DNA from: PALSA-129 sp963842505
GTDB taxonomy: Bacteria > Acidobacteriota > Terriglobia > Bryobacterales > Bryobacteraceae
Direction of reading: 5' to 3'
Length of the DNA stretch: 64,000 nt
Assembly: GCA_963842505.1 (NCBI GenBank)
Contig: CAWJGZ010000002.1
Coordinates: 744,001-808,000 of the forward strand
The notes under the pieces were generated by a model that did not search any database, was not told the DNA's origin, and was given only the letters and a program-made list of their open reading frames with translations. How positions within the stretch are numbered: position 1 is the stretch's first letter; the number at the start of each line of letters is the position of its first letter. This document shows, one piece after another, positions 8,557 to 17,400 of the stretch. The position numbers and the translations under genes are program-made.

Positions 8557-9177
8557 TTGGAACGTGAAACCGAAGTTGAACTCGCGCGGCAGTTGATGGC
8601 TGGAGAACCAGAGGCGTTCGACCGTTTTGTGGAGCACTTTCGCGCAAAAATCTACCAGTACAGTTGGCTGATGTGCGGCCAACGCGAAGACGCCGAGGAA
8701 GTGGCGCAGGAGACGCTGCTCAACGCCTTTCGGAATTTCAATCATCTCCGCGAGCCCGGGCGCGTGCGCCCGTGGATCTTTCAAATCGCCAAGAACGCCT
8801 GTCTGATGAAGCGGCGGAAGAGCGTCTTCGCCCCATCGCGGGAGATTTCGCTCGACGACTTCCTGCCGGCCATGGATCACGACGGCGGCCACGTCAGGCT
8901 GGAGATCGCCGATTGGTCCGGAGTCCCCGATCGTCAGCTTCTGCAATCGGAAATGAAGCAAGTGCTGGATCGCGCCATCGGCGAGCTGCCGGAAAGCTAC
9001 CGGTCCGTGATCCTGCTGCGGGACGTGGAGGAACTGTCCACGCTGGAGACCGCCCAGGTGCTCGATTTGAAGGAAGATGCCGTCAAGACGCGCCTGCACC
9101 GCGCGCGTTTGGCAGTCCGCCAGAAGATGGATGAATACCTGCGCAGCAATGGCCGGGCGCTGCCCGGCCGCAACTGA
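8557..9177 (+). CDS. RNA polymerase sigma-70-family factor, ECF type
   Basis: 206 residues starting at TTG; the next in-frame ATG would cut into region 2. Region 2 spans about residues 20-90 (FDRFVEHFRAKIYQYSW, then EDAEEVAQETLLNAFRNF and VRPWIFQIAKNAC). Region 4 lies near 140-200 (IGELPESYRSVILLRDVEEL, then TAQVLDLKEDAVKTRLHRAR, the helix-turn-helix for -35 recognition). There is no region 1 or 3, as expected for ECF factors. The next gene, 10 nt downstream, encodes a zinc-finger anti-sigma, so this is a regulated sigma/anti-sigma pair. The inducing signal is not evident. Confidence 0.92.
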   Translation: MERETEVELARQLMAGEPEAFDRFVEHFRAKIYQYSWLMCGQREDAEEVAQETLLNAFRNFNHLREPGRVRPWIFQIAKNACLMKRRKSVFAPSREISLDDFLPAMDHDGGHVRLEIADWSGVPDRQLLQSEMKQVLDRAIGELPESYRSVILLRDVEELSTLETAQVLDLKEDAVKTRLHRARLAVRQKMDEYLRSNGRALPGRN

Positions 9178-9187
9178 GGAGACTGAG

Positions 9188-9460
9188 ATGGAGTTGCCTG
9201 AGCGCACGGAGAAATGCAAAGAAATCTTTGCCTTACTTTCCGACTATCTGAACCTGGAGTTGCCGCCCGATGCCTGCCAGGAGATCGAAACTCACCTTGC
9301 CGCTTGCCCGCCTTGCATCGAGTTTGCCGAAAGCCTGCGCAAGACGGTGGAACTCTGCCGCGGCTACCGGCCGACCGAGCTTCCCGCACCCATAGGGCAA
9401 AAGGCCCGCGAGCAGCTTCTGGACGCCTACCAAACGATGCTGAGGGCCCGGCAGCCCTAA
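9188..9460 (+). CDS. Small zinc-finger anti-sigma factor (zf-HC2)
   Basis: 90 residues from an ATG preceded by GAGGAG about 6 nt upstream. The sequence carries THLAACPPC near residue 37, the H-x3-C-x2-C zinc-binding signature of anti-sigma (ZAS) domains, with an upstream CKEIFALLSDYLNLEL helix. There is no membrane segment, so this is a soluble, redox- or metal-responsive anti-sigma rather than a transmembrane one. Its position directly after the ECF factor gives the partner. Confidence 0.85.
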   Translation: MELPERTEKCKEIFALLSDYLNLELPPDACQEIETHLAACPPCIEFAESLRKTVELCRGYRPTELPAPIGQKAREQLLDAYQTMLRARQP

Positions 9461-9846
9461 GTACGGCAGACTTGTGCAATCGCTTTTCAGACTCGCGGGG
9501 GGCAGTCCGGCTGGCGTGTCCGTGGAGTTTCTCCATTTCCGCCCAGCGGCAAAGCCTTACGCCCCGTTCCGGGGCTACCCGTGCTCACGACAGATTCCAC
9601 ACGGCTTACGCCGTGGGCTATAGGCTTTCGCCCTTGCGGGCTTGGCAGGCTTCGCCCGCCGGGACAGTTCTGCCCTATGAGCCGCCGCGGCTCACAACAC
9701 ACGATGAACATGGGGGCCGTCGGCACCGGCCGTGGTGTGAGCAGATTCTCGGATGGGGTACGAAGTTTCGCAAGAGCAGCGAAATTCGAGCCAGTCCCCG
9801 TGTCGCAGCCTGCCTTGATACGCGGCGGTATTGGGGCCGCACTGCC
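9461..9846. other. Gene-free stretch after the anti-sigma gene
   Basis: I see no credible coding frame. The first 100 nt are featureless; the rest contains a cluster of short perfect hairpins, annotated separately. The last 150 nt show nothing I recognise. Confidence 0.6.
9561..9693. repeat. Cluster of short perfect hairpins
   Basis: Four palindromes follow one another: GCCCCG-TTC-CGGGGC (9561-9575), CACGGC-TTAC-GCCGTG (9600-9615), GCCC-TTGC-GGGC (9630-9641) and GAGCCG-CCG-CGGCTC (9679-9693). The arrangement looks like an intergenic palindromic repeat element rather than one terminator. Confidence 0.6.
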
Positions 9847-10353
9847 CTAGCGCGGCTTCTCCACCGACGCCACTTTTCCGCCCTGGCACTCCACCTGAAC
9901 CCCGCCGGCTTTGCTGGCATAACTCATCGTTTGGGCGTCATCCTCGGTGGCGAATGCCATGATGGGCGGGCCGAACCGCCGCACGACTTCCTCGCAGCTC
10001 ATGCCTTTCTGGATTCCCATCGCGTCTTCGTAGCTCGGTGCGGCAACCGGCGCCGCCGGCCCGCCGGCATCTTTGACCGCTTCCGTCTTCGGCTTGACCG
10101 GAGCCGTGATTGCCGGAGGCGCTTTCGCGGCCGGCTCGATCTTCGACGCCGGGTCCTGCGCCTGCTTCAGCGCTTTACCCGCGCTGTTCAGCGCTCCAGC
10201 GATACTTGCGCCCACTCCCTTCGCTCCCGCCGCGGCCGCCGTCGCCGCCGATCCCGCAGCGGCCCCGTATTCCACCACCGTCTGCCCCGCGGCTATGCCC
10301 TCAAAGGCCAACAATCCCAGCACGCACCCCGAAGCCAACCAGGCCGTTCGCAT
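9847..10353 (-). CDS. Secreted protein with C-terminal SmpA/BamE-like fold, function unknown
   Basis: 168 residues from the ATG preceded by GGAAGG; an upstream in-frame ATG would add 11 residues before the signal peptide and is less likely. The signal peptide is MRTAWLASGCVLGLLAFEG. The middle is an Ala/Lys/Pro-rich linker. The C-terminus (MGIQKGMSCEEVVRRFGPP, ending KVASVEKPR) matches the short SmpA/BamE-type module in which a helix follows a 'G-M-s-x-e-e-V' motif. No partner is evident. It is the third of three minus-strand genes for secreted proteins. Confidence 0.6.
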   Translation of the reverse strand: MRTAWLASGCVLGLLAFEGIAAGQTVVEYGAAAGSAATAAAAGAKGVGASIAGALNSAGKALKQAQDPASKIEPAAKAPPAITAPVKPKTEAVKDAGGPAAPVAAPSYEDAMGIQKGMSCEEVVRRFGPPIMAFATEDDAQTMSYASKAGGVQVECQGGKVASVEKPR

Positions 10354-10458
10354 CGTGTTCACCTTCCGCAACAAGTGTGGCAGCACGCGGCCGGGAACGG
10401 AATGCTCACTAAAGTCAACAGGGGTCCATAGCCGGCGGCCATCGCCGCCGTGAGCTAG

Positions 10459-11052
10459 CTACTTCAGCTTGCGCGCCCGCTCGAAGTCGTCCTTCAGTTT
10501 GCCGGTGATTTTTTCGGCCACGTCGGCGCTGGCCCCGCGAAATTTTGCGCCCAGGCTCTCTTGCGTGGTCGCCCAGATTACGTCGCCATCCTTGTTCACC
10601 AGCCGCACCGCGGCGATGGCCTCATGCCGCCGCTCGGTGGAATGGTCCGATTCGCTCTCGCCCACTCCCACTCCCGCAGTCGAACCGCGCGAGTACTGGC
10701 TGCTTCGGCCGGCGCCTATGTTGGCGTGCGCGTTAATGCTGTCGTTCGAGGAGTGGCTGTCGGTGAACACCAGGTCTTCGGCCGCGCCGTGGAGTGTAGT
10801 GTCGGCCCGCTCCGGGTTCTCCGTTAGCACGAAGAGCTTCGAACCCTCGAGCGCGCTGATCAGAATGTCGCGCATCTGCGCGGCCGTTTCCCCGCCCGTC
10901 AGCCGATCCACATAGACGCGCCGTATCGTCAGCAACTGCCGCAGGCCGGTCTCCTCAATCGAAGCAGGCGCCGCCGGCGCGGGCGGCGCCACTGCCACCG
11001 GCTGTTGCGCGGCAGCCAGCACCGCCAATATCAATCCCCATAGCGCCGGCAT
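10459..11052 (-). CDS. Secreted protein of unknown function
   Basis: 197 residues with a signal peptide (LWGLILAVLAAAQQPVAVA) and a Pro/Ala-rich stretch. A mixed domain follows (RRVYVDRLTGGETAAQMRD, then GSKLFVLTENPERADTTLHG), ending in a charged tail. The central region (Ser/Gly/His-rich, about 105-145) looks like a disordered loop. The layout resembles CsgG/LpoB-like 'find the component, compare to others' lipoproteins, but there is no lipobox and I would not assign it. It starts 2 nt after the stop of the preceding gene, so the two are co-transcribed. Confidence 0.6.
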   Translation of the reverse strand: MPALWGLILAVLAAAQQPVAVAPPAPAAPASIEETGLRQLLTIRRVYVDRLTGGETAAQMRDILISALEGSKLFVLTENPERADTTLHGAAEDLVFTDSHSSNDSINAHANIGAGRSSQYSRGSTAGVGVGESESDHSTERRHEAIAAVRLVNKDGDVIWATTQESLGAKFRGASADVAEKITGKLKDDFERARKLK

Positions 11053-11054
11053 AC

Positions 11055-11501
11055 TTATCCTCCCGTCTTGCGTGCGTCGTCGTCCTGGTATTCCACACGC
11101 CGGCCGGTGCGAGCCTCGAGGCCCGCCAGGACGCTCCGGATGTCGCCTTTCTCCACCCGGAATACCAGCACCTGCTGCTTGCCTTCCGCATCCACGTAGC
11201 CCAGCGTGATGAAGTGCTTGCGCGTCTTGCTCAACAGCAGGATCGGCGAAACCAGAAGCGCCGCCGCGTATCGCCGGCTCACGTTTTGCCCGTATTCCAG
11301 CGTGTTGACCCTCTGAAAGGCCACGCGCACTTCGCCGCTCCTGGACCGGAAGACCATGTCGTCGGCGCCCGTCAGATCCAGCCGCGCGGTGGCTTTAGAG
11401 TCGATACCCGGCGGTGTTCCGCCCACAAATTGGGTTTTGAATCCCGGCTGCGCGGCGAGCGCGCCGCCCAACAGCGTAAATAGAAGGAACCTTCGGATCA
11501 T
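11055..11501 (-). CDS. Small secreted protein of unknown function
   Basis: 148 residues with a signal peptide (RRFLLFTLLGGALAAQ). A predicted mostly beta domain contains one hydrophobic segment (YAAALLVSPILLLSK, about 78-92) that could be a membrane anchor. The C-terminus (VFRVEKGDIRSVLAGLEART) resembles the ends of several acidobacterial secreted proteins with no assigned role. It heads the minus-strand trio and diverges from the next plus-strand pair. Confidence 0.6.
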   Translation of the reverse strand: MIRRFLLFTLLGGALAAQPGFKTQFVGGTPPGIDSKATARLDLTGADDMVFRSRSGEVRVAFQRVNTLEYGQNVSRRYAAALLVSPILLLSKTRKHFITLGYVDAEGKQQVLVFRVEKGDIRSVLAGLEARTGRRVEYQDDDARKTGG

Positions 11502-11569
11502 GGCCGTTAACAGTATTAGTGCCGCGTGCTCCGCCGCTCTCTCAGAAAGTTTTTACGGACCTCCTACGC

Positions 11570-11575
11570 TATAGT
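11570..11575 (+). promoter_or_regulatory. -10-like box (TATAGT) 6 nt before a start codon
   Basis: TATAGT ends 6 nt before the ATG of the small secreted protein, with GGAGG between them, so the transcript would have almost no leader. Confidence 0.4.
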
Positions 11576-11581
11576 TGGAGG

Positions 11582-11803
11582 ATGCAGCTCCGTCTGGCGG
11601 CCCTGGCTTTGCTGCTCACAGGCGCCCTGCCCTTGCCCGCCCAGCCCATCGCCAACTACATTTCCGAGGGCGGTCAGCCGCTCGAAGGCTTCGGGGTAAC
11701 CCCCGACCAGGAAGTTAGACTGACCCTCCGTCAGTTACTCGAAGGCCAGGACCCCGCGCTCGACGCTGCGGTAACCTGGATTGAGAAACAAAAGAGTAAG
11801 TAA
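11582..11803 (+). CDS. Very small secreted protein
   Basis: 73 residues from an ATG with GGAGG directly upstream. The signal peptide is MQLRLAALALLLTGALPLPA. The mature part is about 53 residues (TPDQEVRLTLRQLLEGQDPA is its recognisable helical section) and has no cysteine or metal motif. I do not recognise a family. It is followed by the LolA-like gene after 18 nt, so the two probably share a message. Confidence 0.55.
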   Translation: MQLRLAALALLLTGALPLPAQPIANYISEGGQPLEGFGVTPDQEVRLTLRQLLEGQDPALDAAVTWIEKQKSK

Positions 11804-11821
11804 CCAAGTGAGGTGACCAGT

Positions 11822-12589
11822 ATGAATCGCTCTTTCTTACGCGCCAACGTCGTGATCGGTGCGGCGCTCCTGGCCGGCTTCGTCAACCAACGCCTTGTGG
11901 CGGCGGATCTGCCCAAGGCGGAAACCATTCTCGACAAATTCGTCCAGGTCACCGGCGGCAAAGCCGCTTACCAGAAGCTCCATTCCCAAGTGGAGTCCGG
12001 CGTCTTTGAAATGTCCGCCGCGGGAATCAAGGGCGCGGTTACCAGTTACCGCGCGGAACCGGACCTGGTCTACACCGAAATCGTGCTCGAGGGCATCGGC
12101 AAAATAACGGACGGCACCGACGGTAAGGTCGCCTGGGCCAACTCCGCCATGCAGGGCCCCCACGTTAAGGAAGGCGCCGAGAGAGCGCAGGCCATGCAGG
12201 CCGCGCGTTTCAATGGCGAGCTCAACTGGCGGGAGATCTATAAGACCGCCGAAACCACCGGCGTCGAAGCCGTGGATGGCAAAGAATGCTACAAAGTGGT
12301 GCTTACGCCGGCAGAAGGCCCCGCCGTTATCCACTTCTATGACAAGGATTCCGGTCTGTTGGCGAAGGTATCGCTCACCACCCAGGGCGCCATGGGCGAA
12401 GTCCAGGTGGATTCTTTCCCCAGCGACTACCGCAAGGAAGGCGACATCCTGATGCCGCACAGAGTCCGCCAGAGCGTTGCCACCCAGGAATTCAGCATCA
12501 CCATCGACACCGTGAAGTTAAACCCCGAGATCCCCAAGAGCCGCTTCGACCTCCCGGACGAAATCAAAGCGCTGGTCAACAAGAAGTAG
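11822..12589 (+). CDS. Secreted LolA/outer-membrane-lipoprotein-sorting-like protein
   Basis: 255 residues from the ATG; a GTG nine nt earlier is less likely. A signal peptide ends near LVAA. The motif DKFVQVTGGKAAYQKLHSQV (about 38-57) and the beta-rich body with WREIYKTAETTG and VDGKECYKVVLTPAEG are typical of acidobacterial LolA-like periplasmic proteins. These are thought to carry or sense lipid-like ligands in a half-barrel. The protein ends RFDLPDEIKALVNKK. It lies 18 nt after a small secreted protein; the genes downstream are convergent. Confidence 0.65.
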   Translation: MNRSFLRANVVIGAALLAGFVNQRLVAADLPKAETILDKFVQVTGGKAAYQKLHSQVESGVFEMSAAGIKGAVTSYRAEPDLVYTEIVLEGIGKITDGTDGKVAWANSAMQGPHVKEGAERAQAMQAARFNGELNWREIYKTAETTGVEAVDGKECYKVVLTPAEGPAVIHFYDKDSGLLAKVSLTTQGAMGEVQVDSFPSDYRKEGDILMPHRVRQSVATQEFSITIDTVKLNPEIPKSRFDLPDEIKALVNKK

Positions 12590-12673
12590 AGCCATCCCGG
12601 GGCGGCCAATCCCGGCCCCTTGCCGCCTCTCGAACCGGCCTTGCGCGCAATGCGGCCTCGCGCCTAGCTATAG

Positions 12674-13441
12674 CTAGAACGGTTTCAACGTTCTCAGCAG
12701 TGATGCGGTGTGTTCATTGACGAAGTGGATCGGCCGCCAGTCCTGGTCCATGGTTCCAATGTAAACCATGCTGCTCTTGTCGCGGCCCATCAGGATTACA
12801 GTGTACTTACGCTCCGGATACCCCAGCGCGCGATACAGAATGGTGCCAGTCTCCTGCGGATGGTCGGTGGTCGGCGGGCCGAGCTTCTGCGTGACCTCCA
12901 GGTAATCATCGTGGCTGCTCAGGTTGTCGAACGACCGGTCGCTGCCCGTAAACGTCACTCGCTGCCGCACGTCCCGGATCCGCGAGGAATTCAGCAGCAG
13001 CAGGCCCAGCACCAGCCCGGCGACCGCCAGCCATGCGATCAGCCTGACTACCCGGCGGTCGCTTTTGTCCAGCCGCAGGATTGAAACCGGCTTGGGTGCT
13101 CGCGCGCCGGGCGCGGTGGTGGATGTGGCCGCCGTCACTTCCGCCCCGGCAGGCATCGAAATCAGCCGCCGCTGATGGGCTACCACCATTCCACCTTTGA
13201 TTTCCAACTCGCGGTTCAGCCCGACAATCAGAATCGGGTCGTCGGTGCAGGAAACTTCGCCCACAAAACGTCGCGGAATCCAGATATCCGCGCCCGTCCG
13301 GGTATTGGTGACCAGGACCTCCGACCAGGTGGCCTTCTCAAAGCGCCATTCGTTGTGCACCACTCCCAACAGTGCCGGATAGAAAGCGAACGTTCGGCCG
13401 GCCAATTGGTCGAGCGAGGGCGGAATAGGCGTGGACCCCAT
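12674..13441 (-). CDS. Single-pass membrane protein of unknown function
   Basis: 255 residues. The N-terminal 130 residues are soluble and include ADIWIPRRFVGEVS and LELEIKGG-type strands. One transmembrane helix (LIAWLAVAGLVLGLLLL) lies near residues 134-150. The C-terminal 100 residues contain VTQKLGPPTTDHPQETGTIL and a beta-rich end. No signal peptide and no known catalytic motif is visible. A 14-bp perfect palindrome (CTAGCTATAGCTAG, 12664-12677) overlaps the stop codon. Confidence 0.6.
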   Translation of the reverse strand: MGSTPIPPSLDQLAGRTFAFYPALLGVVHNEWRFEKATWSEVLVTNTRTGADIWIPRRFVGEVSCTDDPILIVGLNRELEIKGGMVVAHQRRLISMPAGAEVTAATSTTAPGARAPKPVSILRLDKSDRRVVRLIAWLAVAGLVLGLLLLNSSRIRDVRQRVTFTGSDRSFDNLSSHDDYLEVTQKLGPPTTDHPQETGTILYRALGYPERKYTVILMGRDKSSMVYIGTMDQDWRPIHFVNEHTASLLRTLKPF

Positions 13442-13490
13442 GGGTTGTCCTTATGGTAGCGCGCAAGGCCCCTGCGCAGAATGGCCTCGG

Positions 13491-14162
13491 CTACTTGCGC
13501 ACCGAGTACTTGTCCAGCACGGCGGTCAGTTTTTGCGCGGCGGCCGGCGGGGCCATGCTGCCGTTCAGCACGTCCTTGTTGTCGATCTTGTGGCCGTATA
13601 GCTCAGCGTTCGCGTCCGCATCGTTGCGCAGCGTCGCTCCGCTCAGAGAGATGCCAGCGAAGATTCCCTTGGCGCGCGACCACGCCAGGATCTCGGCCGT
13701 CATTTTGACATCCGTATCGGCGTTGGCCGTTCTTCCCACCGGGCCGGCCGCCACCGAGGCGTCCGCCCCCAAAGTGAATTTATCGCCCAGCAGCTTGTTC
13801 ATGCCTTCGCGATTCATTACCAGCATCACCACGTCGGTGGAAGATCCGCCGATCTGCAGGCCGAAGCTGCCGCCTTCAATTCGCACAGAGCCCGGCGCGC
13901 CCCATCCGGTGCCGCCTTGGTTGCGGCATTCGGCGAAACCGCGTCCGAACTGGCCGCCCACCACGAAGGCCGCCTTCTTGAGACCCGGCACGATCACCAC
14001 GCACTGTGATTTAGCCAACAAGTCTTGCGGAATCCCTTTGTCGGGAGTGCGCATAATTTCGGAAAAGACGGTGGCCGCGGCGTCCAGCCTTTCCTGCGCG
14101 GTTTCCGCCGCGAAAGCCGCCACTGGCAGCAGCAACGCGGCGCTCATAGCAATACACTTCAT
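13491..14162 (-). CDS. SYLF-domain lipid-binding protein (YSC84/DUF500 family)
   Basis: 223 residues with a signal peptide ending in AAFA. The SYLF domain occupies nearly all of the mature protein: IPQDLLAKSQCVVIVPGLKK, then GGSFGLQIGGSSTDVVMLVM and a Gly-rich end. The eukaryotic relatives bind phosphoinositides; the bacterial ones are periplasmic and of unknown ligand. AGGAGG lies 7 nt before the ATG, and a GATAAT box lies just upstream of that. Confidence 0.9.
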   Translation of the reverse strand: MKCIAMSAALLLPVAAFAAETAQERLDAAATVFSEIMRTPDKGIPQDLLAKSQCVVIVPGLKKAAFVVGGQFGRGFAECRNQGGTGWGAPGSVRIEGGSFGLQIGGSSTDVVMLVMNREGMNKLLGDKFTLGADASVAAGPVGRTANADTDVKMTAEILAWSRAKGIFAGISLSGATLRNDADANAELYGHKIDNKDVLNGSMAPPAAAQKLTAVLDKYSVRK

Positions 14163-14384
14163 ACAAATTCCTCCTGAGGATCATTATCGCTGACTCCGTC
14201 ACCTTGCAAACCAGTGCCTGGCGCGAAAACCCGGCGACAAAACGAACCCGGCCGCGGGCCCCTTGCGGGACGCGCGGCCGGCCGAATACAAAGGGTCGAG
14301 GTTAGAACGCGAACCCGTCCGCCACGCGCAATGGTCCGGCTACGGCCATTTATCCATGGCCGGGATACATCCCGCGCATCACCC

Positions 14385-14411
14385 AAAAAAAGGGGAGCCC
14401 GAAGGCTCCCC
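14385..14411 (-). terminator. Rho-independent terminator of the first TonB-dependent receptor
   Basis: A perfect 8-bp stem GGGGAGCC / GGCTCCCC encloses a CGAA tetraloop. On the minus strand it is followed by a run of seven T. It lies 29 nt after the receptor's stop. Confidence 0.9.
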
Positions 14412-14439
14412 CTATACTGCGAACCGCTTGCGCCAGTCC

Positions 14440-17400
14440 CTAGAAGGTGAACCTGGCGGTAACAGTGATGCTGCGCGGATTGCTCGAAAACACCTGCGAA
14501 TCCAGGTTGTAGAGCGATGTGGATGGAATCGTGAAGCTGTGTACCGCGGTGCCGGTGAATCCGATGGGAGCCACGTCGCTGATGTACCCGCCCACATACT
14601 GCGGGTGGTTGAAGAGGTTGTAGAAGCGGCCGGAGAATTGGAGCTTATACCTTTCACCAATCGCCACATTCTTCGCAATCGTAGCGTCGATATTGCCCAT
14701 GGGGTCCATGCGCATGGTGTTACGGCCCGCGGTGGAAATAGTGCCCTTGGGAGCCGTTACATAGCCGGCATTCGGATTGTTGATGAGGAAGGCCACGGTC
14801 TGGCCGGCGCTATTCAGCAGAGCCGTCGTGCCGCTGCCGATCGCCGGATTCCCGCCGGCGTTGACCGCCGCGCGGTCGCCGCCCGAATCGCCGTTCAGGT
14901 TGGAGTCCAGGCCGCTCTGCACCGTGTACCAGGTACCAGTCTGGTAGGTGTAAACCGGCGCGACTTCCCAGTTGCCGATCAGGTTCTTCATCGCCCAGTT
15001 CGAGGAGCGCCTGTACCAGGGAGTGTCATACAGAACCTGATAGGTGAAGCGATGACGGTGATCCAGCGCCGAACTGGCCCGGTCCGCGCGCAGGTTGCGA
15101 ATATTCTGCGGACGGCGCGGCGTGGTGTAGGTGCTGAACACTTCGGCTGTGGAATCGTCAATGTTGTGGCTGAAGGTGTAGGCAGCCACGAACTGCAGGC
15201 CGCTGGAGAAGCGGCGCGTCAACTGGTTGGCCCAACCGTGATAGGTGGAGTTGCCCCAGGGCTGGTAGCTGGTGATGGTGCTCGCGAATCCGGCAGCCGA
15301 GTAAGCCGGGTCCAGGCTCGAGATCGCGGTGAGCTTGGCCTGCGTGCTGGTCAGCGCGTTCAACGTGGCCTGGCTTGGGGCCGAGGTGTAAATCGGCAGA
15401 GCGTTCGAGGCATTGACCGCCGGCACGCGGTCCAACTGCGCCTGCACCGGCAGGTGGATGCCGCGCGTGCCCAGGTAGCGGCTCTCAAACGTGTAGTTGT
15501 CGTGGAACACGTGCTGTATGCCGATGTTCCATTGCAGCGATTCGGGGCGCACCTGATTGGGAGTGTACCCGCTGGTGCCCGCACGCGCCTGGGCCTGCGT
15601 CAAAGTGGCCGCCGAAGCTGTCGGCGGGATGCCGCCGCCAGCCAGGAATCCTTGCTGGTTGAGACCCGGCACGTCCACCGTGGTCGAGAACTGCGGAGGT
15701 ATGGTGAGCAAGCCGAAATTATCCACCAGCACGTCGAAACTGCGGCCGAAGCCGGCGCGGATCGAGGTCTTGCCGCTGTTCCCCGGCGAATACGCGATGC
15801 CGACGCGTGGCATCCATGCATTCGTCATGGCCGTCGGCTTCCCGAACACGATCAGCCCCGGAACGCTCGAGATGGCGTTGACCGTCTGCTCCTGTTCGCT
15901 GTGAGGCACCGTCTGGTATTCGTAGCGCAGGCCCACGTTCACCGTCAGGTGCGTCGTCGTCTTCCAACTGTCGTTGACAAAGAAACCGGTGAAGATGCGG
16001 TCGCCGTAATACTCCACGCCGCCCAGCGAGCGCTCTGCCAGGTAGTCCGGGTTGTAGTCGAACAGATAGTCCGAGAGGTAGCTCCATTCGTAATCGCCGC
16101 GCGAACGCTGCGTGAAGCTCTGCGGAGAAATCTGCTTCCATCCGTCAAAACCGAACTTCAGGTTGTGCGTGCCCTTGGTCCAGCTCATGTTCTCGGTCAC
16201 CTGGTATTGATTCTGGGTGCCGCTTTGTGGCGCGTTGGGGTCCGGACCGAGCTGCGCGCCTATTTCAAAAATGTTGATATTGGGGAATTGATCCAACCCC
16301 GGCCACTTTTGGTTTCCCACCGGGTACGAGTTGGAGTTGCGGTTGTAACCCAGGCGGAATTCGTTGGTCAGCGTGGGCGAGAAGGTGTGGAACTCGCTGA
16401 ACGCCACCAGGTAGTTGTTGTTGGGCAGCGTCGTGTAGAAAACCGGCAGCGCGGCCGCGGTGTCGATCGCGCCGTAGCGGTTCAGAATGAAACGCCCGCG
16501 CAAACTGTCCTTTTCGGAGAGGGTGACGTCCAGCGCGCCTACGCCGTTTTCGGAGTTGGAGTAGGCCGGCGCATTGAAGCTGATCTGGCCAACCTGGATG
16601 GATTTCGCCGCCGCAGTCTGCGCGGCAGTCCATCCCAGGCTCTCATTGCCCGGTCCCACTAGAGGATATGGGCCGAAGACGGCAGTGGATACGGCCGTCG
16701 GCGCGGTGCCCAGATAGGTCTTCAACTGGCTCAGGCTCGTCTGGTTAAGCCCCGCAATCCCACTGAGAGTCGTCCAGCCGGCCGCGGTCGGCGCATAGAG
16801 GGTGCCGGGGGTGGAGCTGGAGCCGACCGGATTGTATTCATACAGACCGTAGAAGAAGATCTTGTTCTTCTTGATCGGGCCGCCCAACGAGCCGCCGAAG
16901 CGGTTGTTGTCATAACGCGGGTGCAGCTCGTCGCCATTCACGGCCGACAGGTTGTCGGCCGCGTTGAGGTCGCGGTTCTGCAAATACTCGTAGGCCGAAC
17001 CGTGAAACGCATTGCCGCCGCTCTTTACCACCTGGTTGAACTGGCCGCCCGATGAGTGGCCGAATTCCGGCGAAATCTGGTTCTGTTGCACCGTGAATTC
17101 GCCCACTGCGTCAACGGGCACCATCACCAGCGGACCGGTTACGCTGCCGCTGTTGTTATCGATTCCTTCAACCGTGAAATTGTTGTTGCGCGGACGCTGG
17201 CCGCCGACTGACGGGCCCGTCCCCAGGCCCACCGCGCCGCTCGAACCGACGCCGGCGTTCAACAACGAAAGGTTGATCACGCCGCTTCCACCGGAAGCCG
17301 TCGGGAGTTCCGACAGGCTGGTCGTTTCAAACGAACTCTGCACGCTCGCCGTGGTGGTGTCGATCGCGGCCGCCGCGGCCGTTACTTCCACCGACTCCAC

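Noticed and set aside
14263..16662. A long plus-strand open frame of about 800 codons
   Set aside because: It is antisense to the TonB-dependent receptor, has an Arg/Gly/Val-rich composition typical of GC-rich shadow frames, and has no recognisable domain.
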